Positions 1 to 9,741 are shown, counted from the stretch's first letter. The stretch is 64,000 nt of DNA from Psychrobacter sp. Pi2-52 (GCF_904846705.1 NZ_CAJHBS010000012.1:38607-102606); one strand, 5' to 3'. Translations and numbers: made by a program. The notes: generated by a model from the letters alone, not told the origin.

Positions 1-163
1 CCGACAGTCAACAGAAAAGTAGACAGTAGAAAAGCAGCTAGCAGTATCGAACGCAAAAGATGTCTTATATTTACAGCAATTTTTAAACATTAAAAATCTT
101 GTCAGTGTATGACTGAAAATGAACCACTAAAAAATAAAGCATTTAAACAAGGATAAATACACG

Positions 164-1618
164 ATGCCAGCACGACCGACCGATCGAGCACCAGTCACAA
201 AACTAGAAAAACTCACTGCTCGTGTGAGCAAAGTAGTTAATGAAAGTGCTGTACTGCAGCCAGTCAGCAATAGTGTGAATAACTTAGCGAGAAAGCTTAT
301 CTTTCGTGCGCTACAGCACGTTCAGTTTGGTAGCCTCACGCTGATTGAAACATTTGACGAGCAGGAACCTAAGATAAGTAGCTTTGGCAAAGTAGCTACT
401 AACGACGCTAGTAGCTCGGCGGTTGGTCGCCATTCGCTACATGTGACGCTACAGATTCATGATAGCGCTGTCTATCGTCAGCTATTACTTGGTGGCTCTA
501 TCGCGCTAGCAGACAGTTATATCGATGGTGAGTGGGATACGGATGATCTAACAGGTTTGATTCGCTTGGCGGCTCGTAACTTAGCAGTGCTCAATAAACT
601 AGAGAATCGTTTTGCTGGTATTAGTAAAGCATTTGAAAAAGCGAAGCATCAGCTGCGTAGCAATGACAAATCTGGCTCCAAATCCAATATCCTAGCGCAT
701 TATGATTTGGGCAATGACATGTATGAACGGTTTTTGGACGATACCATGATGTACTCATCGGCAGTCTATCCTACGCCTGATGTAACGCTCAGTGATGCTC
801 AGCAGCACAAACTGTCGCTCATATGCCAACGTTTACAGCTCAGTGCGGATGATAATGTGATTGAAATCGGTACAGGGTGGGGCGGTTTTGCTATCTTTGC
901 AGCCAAGCACTACGGCTGCCATGTGACCACCACGACTATCTCTGATGCCCAGTATGATGAAGCAAAGCGACGAGTCAAGGCGGCAGGTCTGTCTGACAAA
1001 ATCACACTGCTCAAGCAAGATTACCGCGAGCTGACAGGTCAATATGACAAGTTAGTCAGTATTGAGATGATTGAAGCGGTGGGGCATGAGTACTTACCGA
1101 CTTTCTTTGCCAAGTGTAATAGCTTACTCAAGCCAACAGGTCTTATGGTATTGCAGGCCATCACCTTTAATGATCAAAATTATCAAGACTATATCGACTC
1201 GGTTGATTTTATCCAAACGCATATTTTCCCAGGTGGTTGTCTGCTTTCAAACCAAGAGCTGACGACACAATTCACAGCGCAGACCGATATGGTCGTCAAA
1301 CAATTGCATGATTATGGCTTTGATTATGCGTACACGCTGCGTGACTGGCGTGCTGCATTTATGGCCCAGCGTGCAGAGATTCAAGCGCTTGGCTATGACG
1401 ATGCCTTTATCCGCCTATGGGAGTTTTACTTTTGCTATTGCGAAGGGGGATTCTTGGAGCGCACGATCGGTGTGGTACAAGTCACTGCGATGAAGCCTAA
1501 CAACATCGATACGCTACATTTTTCTGATTTGCCATCTGCCGTCTTAAATCATAAAACGGTTTTGAACGATGAGACAGCCTTTAATGATGCAGATATGACA
1601 GACACAGCATCGGTATAA
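164..1618 (+). CDS. cfa: Cyclopropane-fatty-acyl-phospholipid synthase
   Basis: Predicted SAM-dependent methyltransferase that adds a methylene bridge to unsaturated acyl chains of membrane phospholipids, acting at the inner membrane surface. The 484-residue protein has an N-terminal lipid-binding region (to about residue 165) and a class I methyltransferase core with the SAM loop EIGTGWGG near residue 234. The stretch ILAHYDLGNDMYERFLD just before it and the C-terminal FYFCYCEGGFLERTIG are hallmarks of the Cfa/MMA-synthase family. The length is somewhat greater than the roughly 380-420 residues of typical Cfa, owing to a longer N-terminus and a polar C-terminal tail. It stands alone, convergent with the MFS gene downstream. 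The ATG at 164 follows a GGATAA-like weak ribosome site. Family assignment is confident; that it is the main Cfa of the cell is inferred. Confidence 0.93.
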   Translation: MPARPTDRAPVTKLEKLTARVSKVVNESAVLQPVSNSVNNLARKLIFRALQHVQFGSLTLIETFDEQEPKISSFGKVATNDASSSAVGRHSLHVTLQIHDSAVYRQLLLGGSIALADSYIDGEWDTDDLTGLIRLAARNLAVLNKLENRFAGISKAFEKAKHQLRSNDKSGSKSNILAHYDLGNDMYERFLDDTMMYSSAVYPTPDVTLSDAQQHKLSLICQRLQLSADDNVIEIGTGWGGFAIFAAKHYGCHVTTTTISDAQYDEAKRRVKAAGLSDKITLLKQDYRELTGQYDKLVSIEMIEAVGHEYLPTFFAKCNSLLKPTGLMVLQAITFNDQNYQDYIDSVDFIQTHIFPGGCLLSNQELTTQFTAQTDMVVKQLHDYGFDYAYTLRDWRAAFMAQRAEIQALGYDDAFIRLWEFYFCYCEGGFLERTIGVVQVTAMKPNNIDTLHFSDLPSAVLNHKTVLNDETAFNDADMTDTASV

Positions 1619-1657
1619 GTTAGGTGATATAGATATGGTTTGTTCATAACTTTCATA

Positions 1658-1689
1658 GGGTCTCATACTGCATGAACAGTTTGAGACCC
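1658..1689. terminator. Hairpin between convergent cfa and MFS genes
   Basis: GGGTCTCA at 1658-1665 pairs with TGAGACCC at 1682-1689, and the stem continues inward through ACTG/CAGT with one mismatch. It lies between two convergent stop codons and probably ends both transcripts. There is no long T run on either side, so factor-independent strength is uncertain. Confidence 0.55.
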
Positions 1690-1719
1690 ATATGTTGAAA
1701 GGTTGTATATTGAAAAGTT

Positions 1720-2892
1720 CTACGATGCTTGCAGGGCACGCTTATCACGCAGACCTGAATAGCGTGTGACCGCTAGTGCCATTAAAGAGATAACAGCGCC
1801 GATCCAAGCTGTGTCTTGTAGTGACATATTTTCAACCACGCTCCCACCGATGATTGAGCCTAATGCAATACCGATATTGAATGCAGCAATATTCAATCCA
1901 GAAGCGACATCGACAGCGTTCGGCGTATATTTTTCAGCTTGTTTGACAACGTAGATTTGTAGGCCTGGTACATTACCAAAGGCAAAAGCACCCCATACCA
2001 GAATAGTCAGCACTGCGGCAATCTTGGACTGCATAGTAAAGGTGAACAGTAAAAGAATGACACTTAAGGCGCTAAATATAATGCTAAGCGCACTAATAGG
2101 GCCGCGTTTATCTGCAAGTTTTCCGCCCCAGATATTACCGATTGCAACGGACACGCCATATACGAGCATGATAAGACCGATGGCTGATGGCGCAAATTTG
2201 GTCTGCTGCTCTAAGATAGGTGCTAGGTAGGTAAACGCCGTAAACGTACCGCCATAGCCAAGAATAGTCATTAAATAAACTAGCAGTAGTTGTGGTTTTA
2301 CAATGACTTGTAATTGCTCTTTGAAGGTTGCAGAGATAGATTTTTTTAGGTTTTTTGGTACTAATATTGCGCTACCAATTAAAGCGATTAAACCCAGTAC
2401 TGAGACGACCAAAAAAGTAGCGCGCCAACCGAAATGCTGTCCAATCCATGTACCTAAAGGTACACCAGTGACGAGCGAAACAGTGAGTCCGGTAAACATA
2501 ATGGCAATTGCGCTGGCTTCTTTTTCTTTACTGACGAGACTGGTAGCAATCATGGAACCAATAGAGAAAAATACGCCATGCGCCAGACCAGTCAAGATAC
2601 GGGCAAGTATTAAGGTTTCATAGCTGGGTGCTTGCCAAGCCAGCAAGTTGCCAATGACAAACAGACCCATTAGGCTCATCAGTACGATTTTGCGGTTCCA
2701 GCGGCCAGTGAGTGCGGTAAGTATAGGGGCGCCGATGGCGACACCGACAGCATATAGACTAACGAGTAACCCTGCTGAAGGTAAGCTCACGCCTAGATCT
2801 GCGGCAATAGTTGGTACCAATCCAACGATGACAAATTCGGTTGTCCCAATTGCAAATGCGCTTAGAGTAAGCGCCCATAAAGCGAGTGGCAT
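1720..2892 (-). CDS. MFS transporter, DHA1 family (sugar/drug/purine efflux type)
   Basis: Inner-membrane secondary transporter of 390 residues with about 12 hydrophobic helices. The N-terminus contains TTEFVIVGLVP, typical of the AraJ/YdhP/PbuE branch of drug:H+ antiporter family 1, and a loop 2-3 region GRWNRKIVL that matches a degenerate MFS motif A. The substrate cannot be read from sequence; family members export arabinose, purines or drugs. It is transcribed away from the LysR-type gene at 2998, with a 105-bp shared promoter region holding a 19-bp palindrome, so control by that regulator is likely. Length and ends agree with the family. Confidence 0.85.
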   Translation of the reverse strand: MPLALWALTLSAFAIGTTEFVIVGLVPTIAADLGVSLPSAGLLVSLYAVGVAIGAPILTALTGRWNRKIVLMSLMGLFVIGNLLAWQAPSYETLILARILTGLAHGVFFSIGSMIATSLVSKEKEASAIAIMFTGLTVSLVTGVPLGTWIGQHFGWRATFLVVSVLGLIALIGSAILVPKNLKKSISATFKEQLQVIVKPQLLLVYLMTILGYGGTFTAFTYLAPILEQQTKFAPSAIGLIMLVYGVSVAIGNIWGGKLADKRGPISALSIIFSALSVILLLFTFTMQSKIAAVLTILVWGAFAFGNVPGLQIYVVKQAEKYTPNAVDVASGLNIAAFNIGIALGSIIGGSVVENMSLQDTAWIGAVISLMALAVTRYSGLRDKRALQAS

Positions 2893-2961
2893 AACGACAT
2901 CCTAATAATTAAATGATGCGCGTAGTTTGACCGATTTATAGTTTGCAAAAAACAGCACAAA

Positions 2962-2980
2962 TGACAAAATACCTTTGTCA
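2962..2980. promoter_or_regulatory. Palindromic operator between MFS and LysR genes
   Basis: TGACAAA (2962-2968) and TTTGTCA (2974-2980) form a perfect 7-bp inverted repeat with a 5-bp spacer. It lies 17 bp before the LysR start and 69 bp before the MFS start. Size and position fit a LysR-family recognition site that controls the divergent MFS gene and represses its own gene. Function is inferred. Confidence 0.6.
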
Positions 2981-2997
2981 ATTTTGTAAAGGTAATC

Positions 2998-3903
2998 ATG
3001 ATGATGGGACATGCTAAAACAGAAGACATAGAGATATTTTTGACGGTAGTAGACACGGGCAGCTTTACTGGCGCTGCCAACTTATTGAATCAGCAAGTAG
3101 CCAAAGTATCTCGTGCAGTGTCCAGACTCGAAGATACACTGCAATGTACGCTGCTAAATAGAACGACACGGCGCTTGGAGCTGACGGAGGAGGGGCATGT
3201 CTTTATAAGATATGCGCGTGAGAGTTTAAATACGTTATATACTGGTGAAGAGGCGATTAAGCTGTTAAAGCAAGCGCCGAGTGGGCATCTAAGAATTGAT
3301 GCCGCGAGCCCGTTTGTCTTTCATCAACTAACGCCTTTGGTTGGTGATTTTGTGGCGCAATATCCACACATCACTCTCGACCTCACCTCGCATGACAATA
3401 TTATTGATTTGCTTGAGCACAAGACGGATCTGGCTATCAGAATTGGCGACTTAAAAGACTCAAATTTGCATGCACGTCTATTAGGTAAAAGTAAGCTGCG
3501 GCTAGTAGCCAGTCCTGAATACTTACACCAGCATAATGAGGTGACTCATATTGATAATTTGAATGTTGATGATTTAAGCATTCATAAATTAATTGGCTTT
3601 AATGATGCATCAAAACTAAATAGTTGGCCACTAAAAACACCAGTTAAACTGAATTTTCATATGACTGGCAGTAGCGGCGAGACCTTACGTCAGCTATGTT
3701 TAAATCATCAGGGTATCGCTTTACTGTCACACTTTATGATTGGTGAAGATTTGAAATCTGGACGATTGGTTGAGGTGTTGCCTGAGGCGATAGTCAGACC
3801 AAACAACCGTGAAGCCATACAGGCGGTATATTACAAAAATAGTGCCGTATCATCACGCATTCTGGCATTTTTGGACTTTATCCAACCAAGACTAACACTA
3901 TAA
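2998..3903 (+). CDS. LysR-family transcriptional regulator
   Basis: DNA-binding regulator of 301 residues, normal for the family. The winged helix-turn-helix occupies about residues 7-66 (EIFLTVVDTGSFTGAANLLN, then SRAVSRLEDTL) and a periplasmic-binding-protein-like effector domain follows (about residues 92-298), with the usual LRIDAASPF entry and a GDLKDSNL hinge. The start is ambiguous among three consecutive ATGs at 2998, 3001 and a later one; AAAGG at 2988-2992 best fits 2998 or 3001. Its divergent partner is the MFS exporter, the classic arrangement for a LysR protein that controls its neighbour. The inducer is unknown. Confidence 0.88.
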   Translation: MMMGHAKTEDIEIFLTVVDTGSFTGAANLLNQQVAKVSRAVSRLEDTLQCTLLNRTTRRLELTEEGHVFIRYARESLNTLYTGEEAIKLLKQAPSGHLRIDAASPFVFHQLTPLVGDFVAQYPHITLDLTSHDNIIDLLEHKTDLAIRIGDLKDSNLHARLLGKSKLRLVASPEYLHQHNEVTHIDNLNVDDLSIHKLIGFNDASKLNSWPLKTPVKLNFHMTGSSGETLRQLCLNHQGIALLSHFMIGEDLKSGRLVEVLPEAIVRPNNREAIQAVYYKNSAVSSRILAFLDFIQPRLTL

Positions 3904-3942
3904 ATTTTATCCGTTTCTATTCATTTTATAAGAGGTAATATC

Positions 3943-4353
3943 ATGGGTTACGTTTTTATTTATCTCGCTGCTGTGGTTATCTTTTTGGGTGTCGATGCTG
4001 TATGGCTGACGACCATGAAAGGCGCCTTTTATGAGTCGCGTATCGGGCATCTATTGGCTGATGAGCCAAACATGATGGCTGCTGGCGTGTTTTATATGTT
4101 TTACATATTGGCACTTTGTATTTTGGTTCTATATCCGCAAATCAAAGCTGGCGCATCCGTTGGTCATATCTTCTTACTCGGCGGGTTAATTGGCTTGATG
4201 GCTTATGGAACATACGACTTTACCAATTTGGCATTGTATAAAGGCTTTACGCTAGATACAGCGTTGGTTGACTTTGTATGGGGTGGTATTTTGACCGGTT
4301 CAGTGAGTGCGATAGTGGCATGGCTTGCGTATCGCTTTCATTGGTTAAGCTAG
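3943..4353 (+). CDS. DUF2177 family membrane protein
   Basis: Small inner-membrane protein of 136 residues with four predicted helices (about residues 3-23, 44-64, 75-95 and 108-130). The N-terminal FLGVDAVWL and the central GLMAYGTYDFTNLA are the recognisable signature of the DUF2177 family, whose function is unknown. A good ribosome site (AGAGGT) precedes the ATG, and it begins 40 bp after the LysR stop, so it may share that transcript. A MITE-like element begins 20 bp after its stop. Confidence 0.8.
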   Translation: MGYVFIYLAAVVIFLGVDAVWLTTMKGAFYESRIGHLLADEPNMMAAGVFYMFYILALCILVLYPQIKAGASVGHIFLLGGLIGLMAYGTYDFTNLALYKGFTLDTALVDFVWGGILTGSVSAIVAWLAYRFHWLS

Positions 4354-4373
4354 CGATTATATCTTGGTTTATC

Positions 4374-4547
4374 TAGGGCGTGTCCTCAATTCAATCGATA
4401 GTCATCTAAATGGGTTAAAAATGGCTAAATCTTGCCAAACAGCGTCAAATAGCTGACTAATATCTCGATATTATCTGCGCTATTTTCCTTGTTTGACTGC
4501 GATTTAACTCATTTTTATCACCATTTTTAAAATGAGGACACGCCCTA
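4374..4547. mobile_element. MITE-like element with 15-bp terminal inverted repeats
   Basis: TAGGGCGTGTCCTCA at 4374-4388 is the exact inverse of TGAGGACACGCCCTA at 4533-4547. The 174-bp element encodes nothing. Its interior is also an imperfect palindrome (GCTAAATCTTGCC... against ...GACTGCGATTTA around a centre near 4468), so the whole unit could fold into one long hairpin. The outermost TA on each side may be a target-site duplication. The ends resemble those of IS5-group elements, but the parent transposase is not in this window. It lies between the DUF2177 gene and the thioesterase gene. Confidence 0.75.
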
Positions 4548-4676
4548 ACGCTGTTTAAATAGCCTTGATTTACATAATTTAGACTGTCCAATGACAGAGG
4601 TCTGTTTGTGCTATATGGCGACCTGCTGTATAAATGGTAGACATAATAAATAAGTGTTAACCCATTAAGGAATATT

Positions 4677-5231
4677 ATGCCGCAATACAATACCAGCTCC
4701 ACTGCTAAAAAAGCCCCATTAAACCATGAGCTATACATGTCAGTACTGATGACGCCTGATATGGCGAATTTCATTGGCAATGTGCATGGTGGGGATTTGC
4801 TCAAGATGCTTGATCAGGTCGCTTATGCTTGTGCCAGTCGCTATAGTGGTAATTATGTGGTGACACTGTCTGTCGATCAGGTGATGTTCCGTGAGCCAAT
4901 ATATGTGGGCGAGTTGGTTACTTTTGCAGCCAGTGTCAATTATGTTGGCAACACTTCAATGGAAGTAGGTATCCGCGTCGAAGCAGAAGATGTGCGTGGT
5001 CGTACTGTTCGTCATACCAATAGCTGTTACTTTACGATGGTGGCTATCGATAACAATGGTAAACCGACATCCGCACCGCCACTCGATATCAAAAATAAGA
5101 TGCAGCAATGTCGAGCTGATGCGGCTAAAGAACGAAAGAAACTGCGTATGGAAAGCTCACATCGTCCAAGTTGTGATTTCGAAGAGATTAACAAGCAGTT
5201 TAGCGAACATGAAGTAGATGACAAAAAATAG
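4677..5231 (+). CDS. Acyl-CoA thioesterase, hotdog fold (YciA-like)
   Basis: Predicted cytosolic thioesterase that hydrolyses acyl-CoA to free acid and CoA. The hotdog domain covers about residues 15-130: the segment MANFIGNVHGGDLLKMLDQ carries the conserved N-x-x-G-x-x-HGG-x-x-L-x-x-x-D pattern of the YciA/BACH group. The last ~45 residues are charged (CRADAAKERKKLR...), forming a C-terminal extension seen in several family members. The protein has 184 residues. The ATG at 4677 follows TTAAGGAAT, a good ribosome site. It stands alone, downstream of the MITE-like element. The natural acyl chain is unknown. Confidence 0.88.
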   Translation: MPQYNTSSTAKKAPLNHELYMSVLMTPDMANFIGNVHGGDLLKMLDQVAYACASRYSGNYVVTLSVDQVMFREPIYVGELVTFAASVNYVGNTSMEVGIRVEAEDVRGRTVRHTNSCYFTMVAIDNNGKPTSAPPLDIKNKMQQCRADAAKERKKLRMESSHRPSCDFEEINKQFSEHEVDDKK

Positions 5232-5418
5232 CCTAAGTTATTTAAAGCTATCTAAAATTGTATAAAGTTATCTAGGTTTATTGAATTAATAATTCATACA
5301 ACGACTCACTAAAAAGACACTGAGATTGTAGAGCGCTTATTTTAAGCTGATATATATTTCAAGCCATTTATCTACGGCAAAAATTCTACTATCAATACCT
5401 TATTTCAGTGAGTCTAGT

Positions 5419-6507
5419 ATGAGTCTAAAGCCATCTATTGCTAATCCCCAGCGCCATTTACCAGCCGCTCCTAAAGCGCAAACACCTCGTGCACGTGGGG
5501 CAGGTACTCCTAAAATTTTAAATGACCCTGAATTAAAACATACCCTTAATCAAAGCCCTGAAACCAACGATGAGCATTCAGGCTCACTGATCACTGTGTT
5601 AATTGCGGTTGGGGCCAATCTGGTTATTGCAATTGCAAAAACCGTTGCCGCTTTTATGACAGGCTCAGCCTCCATGATTGCAGAAGCAGCTCACTCATGG
5701 GCAGATGCTGGTAATGGTACATTACTCATCGTTGCAGAAAAAAAGTCCATCAAACCTGCTGATAAAAGCCATCCGTTAGGCTACGGCAAAGAGTCTTATG
5801 TTTGGTCTATGATTGCTGCCTTTGGGGTATTTACGGCAGGCTCGATTGTCTCTATCTATACGGGTATTAAGGAATGGAACGCTACTGAGTCTGAGGCTAA
5901 CTATACGATTGGCTTTATCGTATTGGCAGTGGCGTTTGTGCTCGAGGGGATCTCATTGATTCAGGCATACAGACAAAGTAAAAAACATGGTGAAGCGCTC
6001 GATATCAGTGCACTTGGCTATGTCGTAGATACCTCTAACCCAACGTTGCGCGGCGTATTCTTTGAAGATTTAGCAGCGGTCATCGGCTTGGTGATTGCCG
6101 CTGCTGCTATGGGTATGCACGCTTATACGGGTGAACCGTATTGGGATGCGTTAGGGTCTATCATTGTCGGTCTACTATTGGGCGTCGTCGCCATATTCTT
6201 AATTAGTCGTAACCGAGATTTCTTAGTCGGGCATAGAGTCACTGACCGTATGCACGAATATGTTTTAAGCGAGCTGCTAAATCATCCAGATATCGATAGT
6301 GTGTCCTACCTGCATCTAGAGTGGGTCGGACCAAAAAAGATATTTATGGTGGCGGCAGTAGATATCGCCGGCAATCAAAAAGAAGAGCATATCGCTCAGA
6401 AGTTTGAAGAGATTGAAAATTTATTTAGAGGTAACCCAGTCTTTCAAGAGGCTATCTTGACACTGTCCGAACCTAACGCTGAGCTGCTAAGTTTAGAGAA
6501 TATTTAA
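5419..6507 (+). CDS. Cation diffusion facilitator transporter
   Basis: Inner-membrane divalent metal exporter of 362 residues, probably exchanging metal for protons. After a polar N-terminal tail of about 52 residues come roughly six helices. Helix 2 has the metal-site motif AEAAHSWADAGN (H-x3-D) and a later helix has FFEDLAAVIG; the loop HPLGYGKE is typical of CDF proteins. The pattern is closest to the ZnT9-like branch rather than E. coli ZitB or FieF. A cytosolic C-terminal domain follows from about residue 275. The ATG at 5419 is preceded by only a weak ribosome site (TCAGTGAG). Zinc is the likeliest substrate, by family. Confidence 0.88.
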   Translation: MSLKPSIANPQRHLPAAPKAQTPRARGAGTPKILNDPELKHTLNQSPETNDEHSGSLITVLIAVGANLVIAIAKTVAAFMTGSASMIAEAAHSWADAGNGTLLIVAEKKSIKPADKSHPLGYGKESYVWSMIAAFGVFTAGSIVSIYTGIKEWNATESEANYTIGFIVLAVAFVLEGISLIQAYRQSKKHGEALDISALGYVVDTSNPTLRGVFFEDLAAVIGLVIAAAAMGMHAYTGEPYWDALGSIIVGLLLGVVAIFLISRNRDFLVGHRVTDRMHEYVLSELLNHPDIDSVSYLHLEWVGPKKIFMVAAVDIAGNQKEEHIAQKFEEIENLFRGNPVFQEAILTLSEPNAELLSLENI

Positions 6508-6595
6508 TCTGGGGATTTGATGGATTGAATATGTAATATGTATGTCATATCGAATGCTTTTAAGTACGCTTGCTAAATTCAAAAACCTAGACACG

Positions 6596-6623
6596 AAAAA
6601 GCCGTCAACTATGACGGCTTTTT
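6596..6623. terminator. Bidirectional terminator between CDF gene and dps
   Basis: AAAAAGCCGTCA (6596-6607) and TGACGGCTTTTT (6612-6623) form a 12-bp perfect stem with a 4-base loop, with A and T runs on either side. It can terminate both convergent transcripts. Confidence 0.92.
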
Positions 6624-6664
6624 TTATAACTCTAGTGCTTAGTGACTAGTCAAATTGAATGCTA

Positions 6665-7147
6665 TTATTTCTTTGGTGCGTTTGCACCGATGAACCATGC
6701 GTCTTTATCGACGATACGGCTAGCTTCTGTAAATAAGTCAGCGGTGTCTTCATCGCCTGCATCGCCAGCTGTAGCAATCGCTTCACGCAATGTCTCTGCG
6801 ACTTTTTTATAGCGGCTAGTTAACTCACGAACATGCTGATCTACTTCAGTGATGTCGGTTGGATAATCATCTAGTATAGACTCTTTTACTACGCGACTTG
6901 CCAAACCGTTTGGTTGACCACCTAGGATTACAATGCGCTCTGCGATAGTATCTGATACTTCGAGGATACGCTCTGATGTCTCATCTAGTAATTGATGCAC
7001 ACCGATAAAGCCCGTGCCTTGTAGATTCCAATGGCACTGTTTGCCATCTAAGGTCAAATCGATAACGTTTGCTAGGTTAGCGTTTAGCAAATCAATCATT
7101 TTTTTCGCAGTTTCGTCTGAAATACCACTTGCGTAACGTTCTCTCAT
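6665..7147 (-). CDS. dps: Dps-family DNA-protecting ferritin-like protein
   Basis: Dodecameric mini-ferritin that binds and oxidises Fe(II) and protects DNA in stress. The 160-residue protein shows the Dps ferroxidase signature: HWNLQGTGFIGVHQLLDE (His near 39, Asp/Glu near 50-60) and the following LGGQPNGLASRV, with a later DEDTADLFTEASRIVDKDAWFI helix. The start follows the ribosome site CGGAG on the minus strand. It is monocistronic, with a 482-bp upstream gap to uvrB. Control by an oxidative or stationary-phase regulator is expected for the family; no clear site was identified. Confidence 0.92.
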   Translation of the reverse strand: MRERYASGISDETAKKMIDLLNANLANVIDLTLDGKQCHWNLQGTGFIGVHQLLDETSERILEVSDTIAERIVILGGQPNGLASRVVKESILDDYPTDITEVDQHVRELTSRYKKVAETLREAIATAGDAGDEDTADLFTEASRIVDKDAWFIGANAPKK

Positions 7148-7629
7148 ATTTTACTCCGTCATTTATTTAAAATTATTGTATTGAATGAAAGTTCAATGTA
7201 TTTTTATTGGTCTTCTAATCGATGACAATCAAGTTAAAACTAATAATAAGAATTGCTGTACAGCTATCCATTCACTAGTACTGATCACTAATACTTAGAA
7301 GTCATCAACTTGTTAATTCAAGAACGATAATAGCAGCTTAACTCAGTGTTGGAACCCTTGAGTGTTAGGCTTTGTTGAGTGGTCGTGTAACGAGTTTGTT
7401 AACCGTGAAAAGCTTTGTAAATTTATCGAATACTGTGTGCGTTTTTTATAACGATGTAAGTTTTATCCGCTAATATTAAGCCTTAACTTTTAATAAACCT
7501 TACCTTTATATACTTATATTTTGGGCAGCGAGAGAGCGTTTCGACTATAGGATAAGACTCCTTATTCTCCTTTAAAAACCGCTGCTCAGACCCCATATTG
7601 TTATAAACCTTAAGAAGAAGAAAGCCATT
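7148..7629. other. Intergenic region between dps and uvrB
   Basis: AT-rich 482-bp gap between divergent genes, which must hold both promoters. The only structure noticed near uvrB is a weak hairpin (AGGATAAG/CTTATTCT around 7550-7570). No LexA-type box was recognised, which would fit Moraxellaceae lacking classical LexA. No gene seen. Confidence 0.5.
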
Positions 7630-9741
7630 ATGCGAATGCCTGAACCGCGCTCATCGCGTCAGTTAAATCAATTGGCCACTCAGCTCCAAGGCGAAGCTGA
7701 AATTAGTGGTGTTAATGCGTCAGGGACGCAAATATCAAGTCGTGCCTTTGAGATGGTTACTGACTTTGAGCCAGCAGGCGACCAGCCGCAAGCCATCAAA
7801 AAGCTAGTTAATGGTATCAACTCGGACATGGACGAGCAGTTGCTACTAGGTGTGACTGGTTCTGGTAAGACCTATACCATGGCGAAGGTCATCGCTGAAA
7901 CTCAGCGTCCGACCATTATTATGGCGCACAACAAAACATTAGCGGCTCAGCTATATGGTGAGTTCAAATCTTTTTTTCCTAATAATGCGGTTGAATATTT
8001 TGTCAGCTATTATGATTACTATCAGCCAGAAGCGTATGTCGCTGCTAGTGATACCTTTATCGAAAAAGACAGCGCTATTAACGATCATATTGATCAGATG
8101 CGCCTTTCCGCCACGCGTGCCTTGTTAGAGCGTCGTGATGCGATTATTGTCGCTTCGGTATCCTGCATCTATGGTTTGGGTGATCCAGAAAGTTATCTTA
8201 AAATGCTATTACATGTCGTTGTGGGCGATAACATTGACCGTACGGCGACTATCAAGCGTTTGGTTGAGATGCAGTACACGCGTAACGAGCTAGATTTTGG
8301 CCGTGGTACGTATCGCTTGCGTGGAGAGCTGTTAGATATCTATCCTGCTGAATCTGAGCAGCTAGCCGTACGTGTGCATTTATTTGACAACGAAGTCGAA
8401 AAGATTACGTGGTTTGATCCTTTGACGGGTAAGACAGTACGCAGCGTGCCACGTATTACCATTTATCCAAAGTCGCACTATGTGACGCCGCGCAATAAGC
8501 TAGAAGCTGCTAGCCACACGATTCGTGCTGAGCTAGAGCCGCGTTTAGAGTACTTCCGTGACAATAACAAACTGATTGAAGCACAGCGTCTCAAAGAGCG
8601 TACTCAGTATGACTTGGAGATGATCCAGCAGCTTGGTTACTGTAACGGTATCGAAAACTACTCACAGCATCTCTCTGGTCGTCCATCAGGGGAAGCGCCG
8701 CCGACGTTGTTTGATTATATTCCAGAAGATGCCTTGTTGTTCCTTGATGAGTCACATGTGACGGTTTCGCAGATTGGCGCGATGTATAAAGGCGATAGAT
8801 CGCGTAAAGAAAACTTGGTCAATTATGGTTTTAGACTACCCAGTGCGATGAATAACCGCCCGATGAAGTTTGAAGAGTGGGAGCGTATCAAGCCAAAAAC
8901 CATTTATGTCAGTGCCACGCCAGCATTGTATGAGCTTGAGCATAGCGAGCAAGTCGTTGAGCAGGTCGTCCGTCCGACGGGTCTGATTGACCCTGAGATT
9001 GAGATACGTCCTGTCTTGACGCAAGTCGATGATGTGCTATCAGAGATTACCAAACGCCGTGAAAAAGACGAGCGTGTACTGATTACCACGTTGACTAAGC
9101 GCATGTCAGAAGATTTGACCAGTTATCTTAAAGAGTATGATGTAAAAGTCGCTTATCTACATTCGGACATCGATACTGTTGAGCGTATGCAGATTATTCA
9201 TGAGCTCCGTACTGGCGTGCATGATGTGCTGGTCGGTATCAACTTATTACGTGAAGGCTTGGATATGCCTGAGGTATCACTGGTAGCGATATTTGATGCT
9301 GATAAAGAAGGCTTTTTGCGTTCAGAGCGTTCGCTTATTCAGACCATTGGTCGTGCAGCGCGTCACTTGAATGGTAAAGCCATTCTCTATGCTGATCGCA
9401 TTACGCCAAGTATGCAAAAGGCGATAGATGAGACGGATCGTCGCCGTGATAAGCAGATTGCCTTTAACCTTGAGCATAACATTACGCCAAAAGGTGCTCG
9501 CCGTAGTATCACGGACAAGATTGATACGGGTGAAAGCTTGGATGCCAATGACAATCAAGCTATCCCAGTTAAGAGTAACTTGCCAGATGTGGATATCAAT
9601 ATCTTGCGTAGTCCTGATCTGCTTGCCAAAGAAATCAAACGATTAGAGAAGCAAATGCAGCAAATGTCGCGTGATTTGAAGTTTGAAGAAGCAGCAAAAA
9701 CGCGTGATAAAGTGCTTGAGTTAAAAGCACATTTAATCTGA
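7630..9741 (+). CDS. uvrB: Excinuclease ABC subunit B
   Basis: DNA-damage-loading helicase subunit of the UvrABC nucleotide excision repair complex. It has a Walker A loop GVTGSGKT at about residues 74-81, the flexible beta-hairpin region [17 protein letters not shown], the DExx-type box [11 protein letters not shown], the helicase motif [17 protein letters not shown], and a C-terminal UVR coiled-coil domain (KLEK..[15 protein letters not shown]). The 703 residues exceed the usual ~670 because about 35 extra residues precede the conserved [14 protein letters not shown]. The ATG at 7630 is supported by the purine-rich site AAGAAGAAGAAAG. Monocistronic, with its own terminator. Confidence 0.97.
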   Translation: MRMPEPRSSRQLNQLATQLQGEAEISGVNASGTQISSRAFEMVTDFEPAGDQPQAIKKLVNGINSDMDEQLLLGVTGSGKTYTMAKVIAETQRPTIIMAHNKTLAAQLYGEFKSFFPNNAVEYFVSYYDYYQPEAYVAASDTFIEKDSAINDHIDQMRLSATRALLERRDAIIVASVSCIYGLGDPESYLKMLLHVVVGDNIDRTATIKRLVEMQYTRNELDFGRGTYRLRGELLDIYPAESEQLAVRVHLFDNEVEKITWFDPLTGKTVRSVPRITIYPKSHYVTPRNKLEAASHTIRAELEPRLEYFRDNNKLIEAQRLKERTQYDLEMIQQLGYCNGIENYSQHLSGRPSGEAPPTLFDYIPEDALLFLDESHVTVSQIGAMYKGDRSRKENLVNYGFRLPSAMNNRPMKFEEWERIKPKTIYVSATPALYELEHSEQVVEQVVRPTGLIDPEIEIRPVLTQVDDVLSEITKRREKDERVLITTLTKRMSEDLTSYLKEYDVKVAYLHSDIDTVERMQIIHELRTGVHDVLVGINLLREGLDMPEVSLVAIFDADKEGFLRSERSLIQTIGRAARHLNGKAILYADRITPSMQKAIDETDRRRDKQIAFNLEHNITPKGARRSITDKIDTGESLDANDNQAIPVKSNLPDVDINILRSPDLLAKEIKRLEKQMQQMSRDLKFEEAAKTRDKVLELKAHLI

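Noticed and set aside
2303..2623. Plus-strand frame inside the MFS gene
   Set aside because: Shadow of the antisense gene; composition is that of reversed membrane-protein codons.
4457..4804. Minus-strand frame of 115 codons over the MITE-like element and the thioesterase start
   Set aside because: It spans an inverted-repeat element and the 5' end of a well-supported gene, and its protein has no family features or ribosome site.
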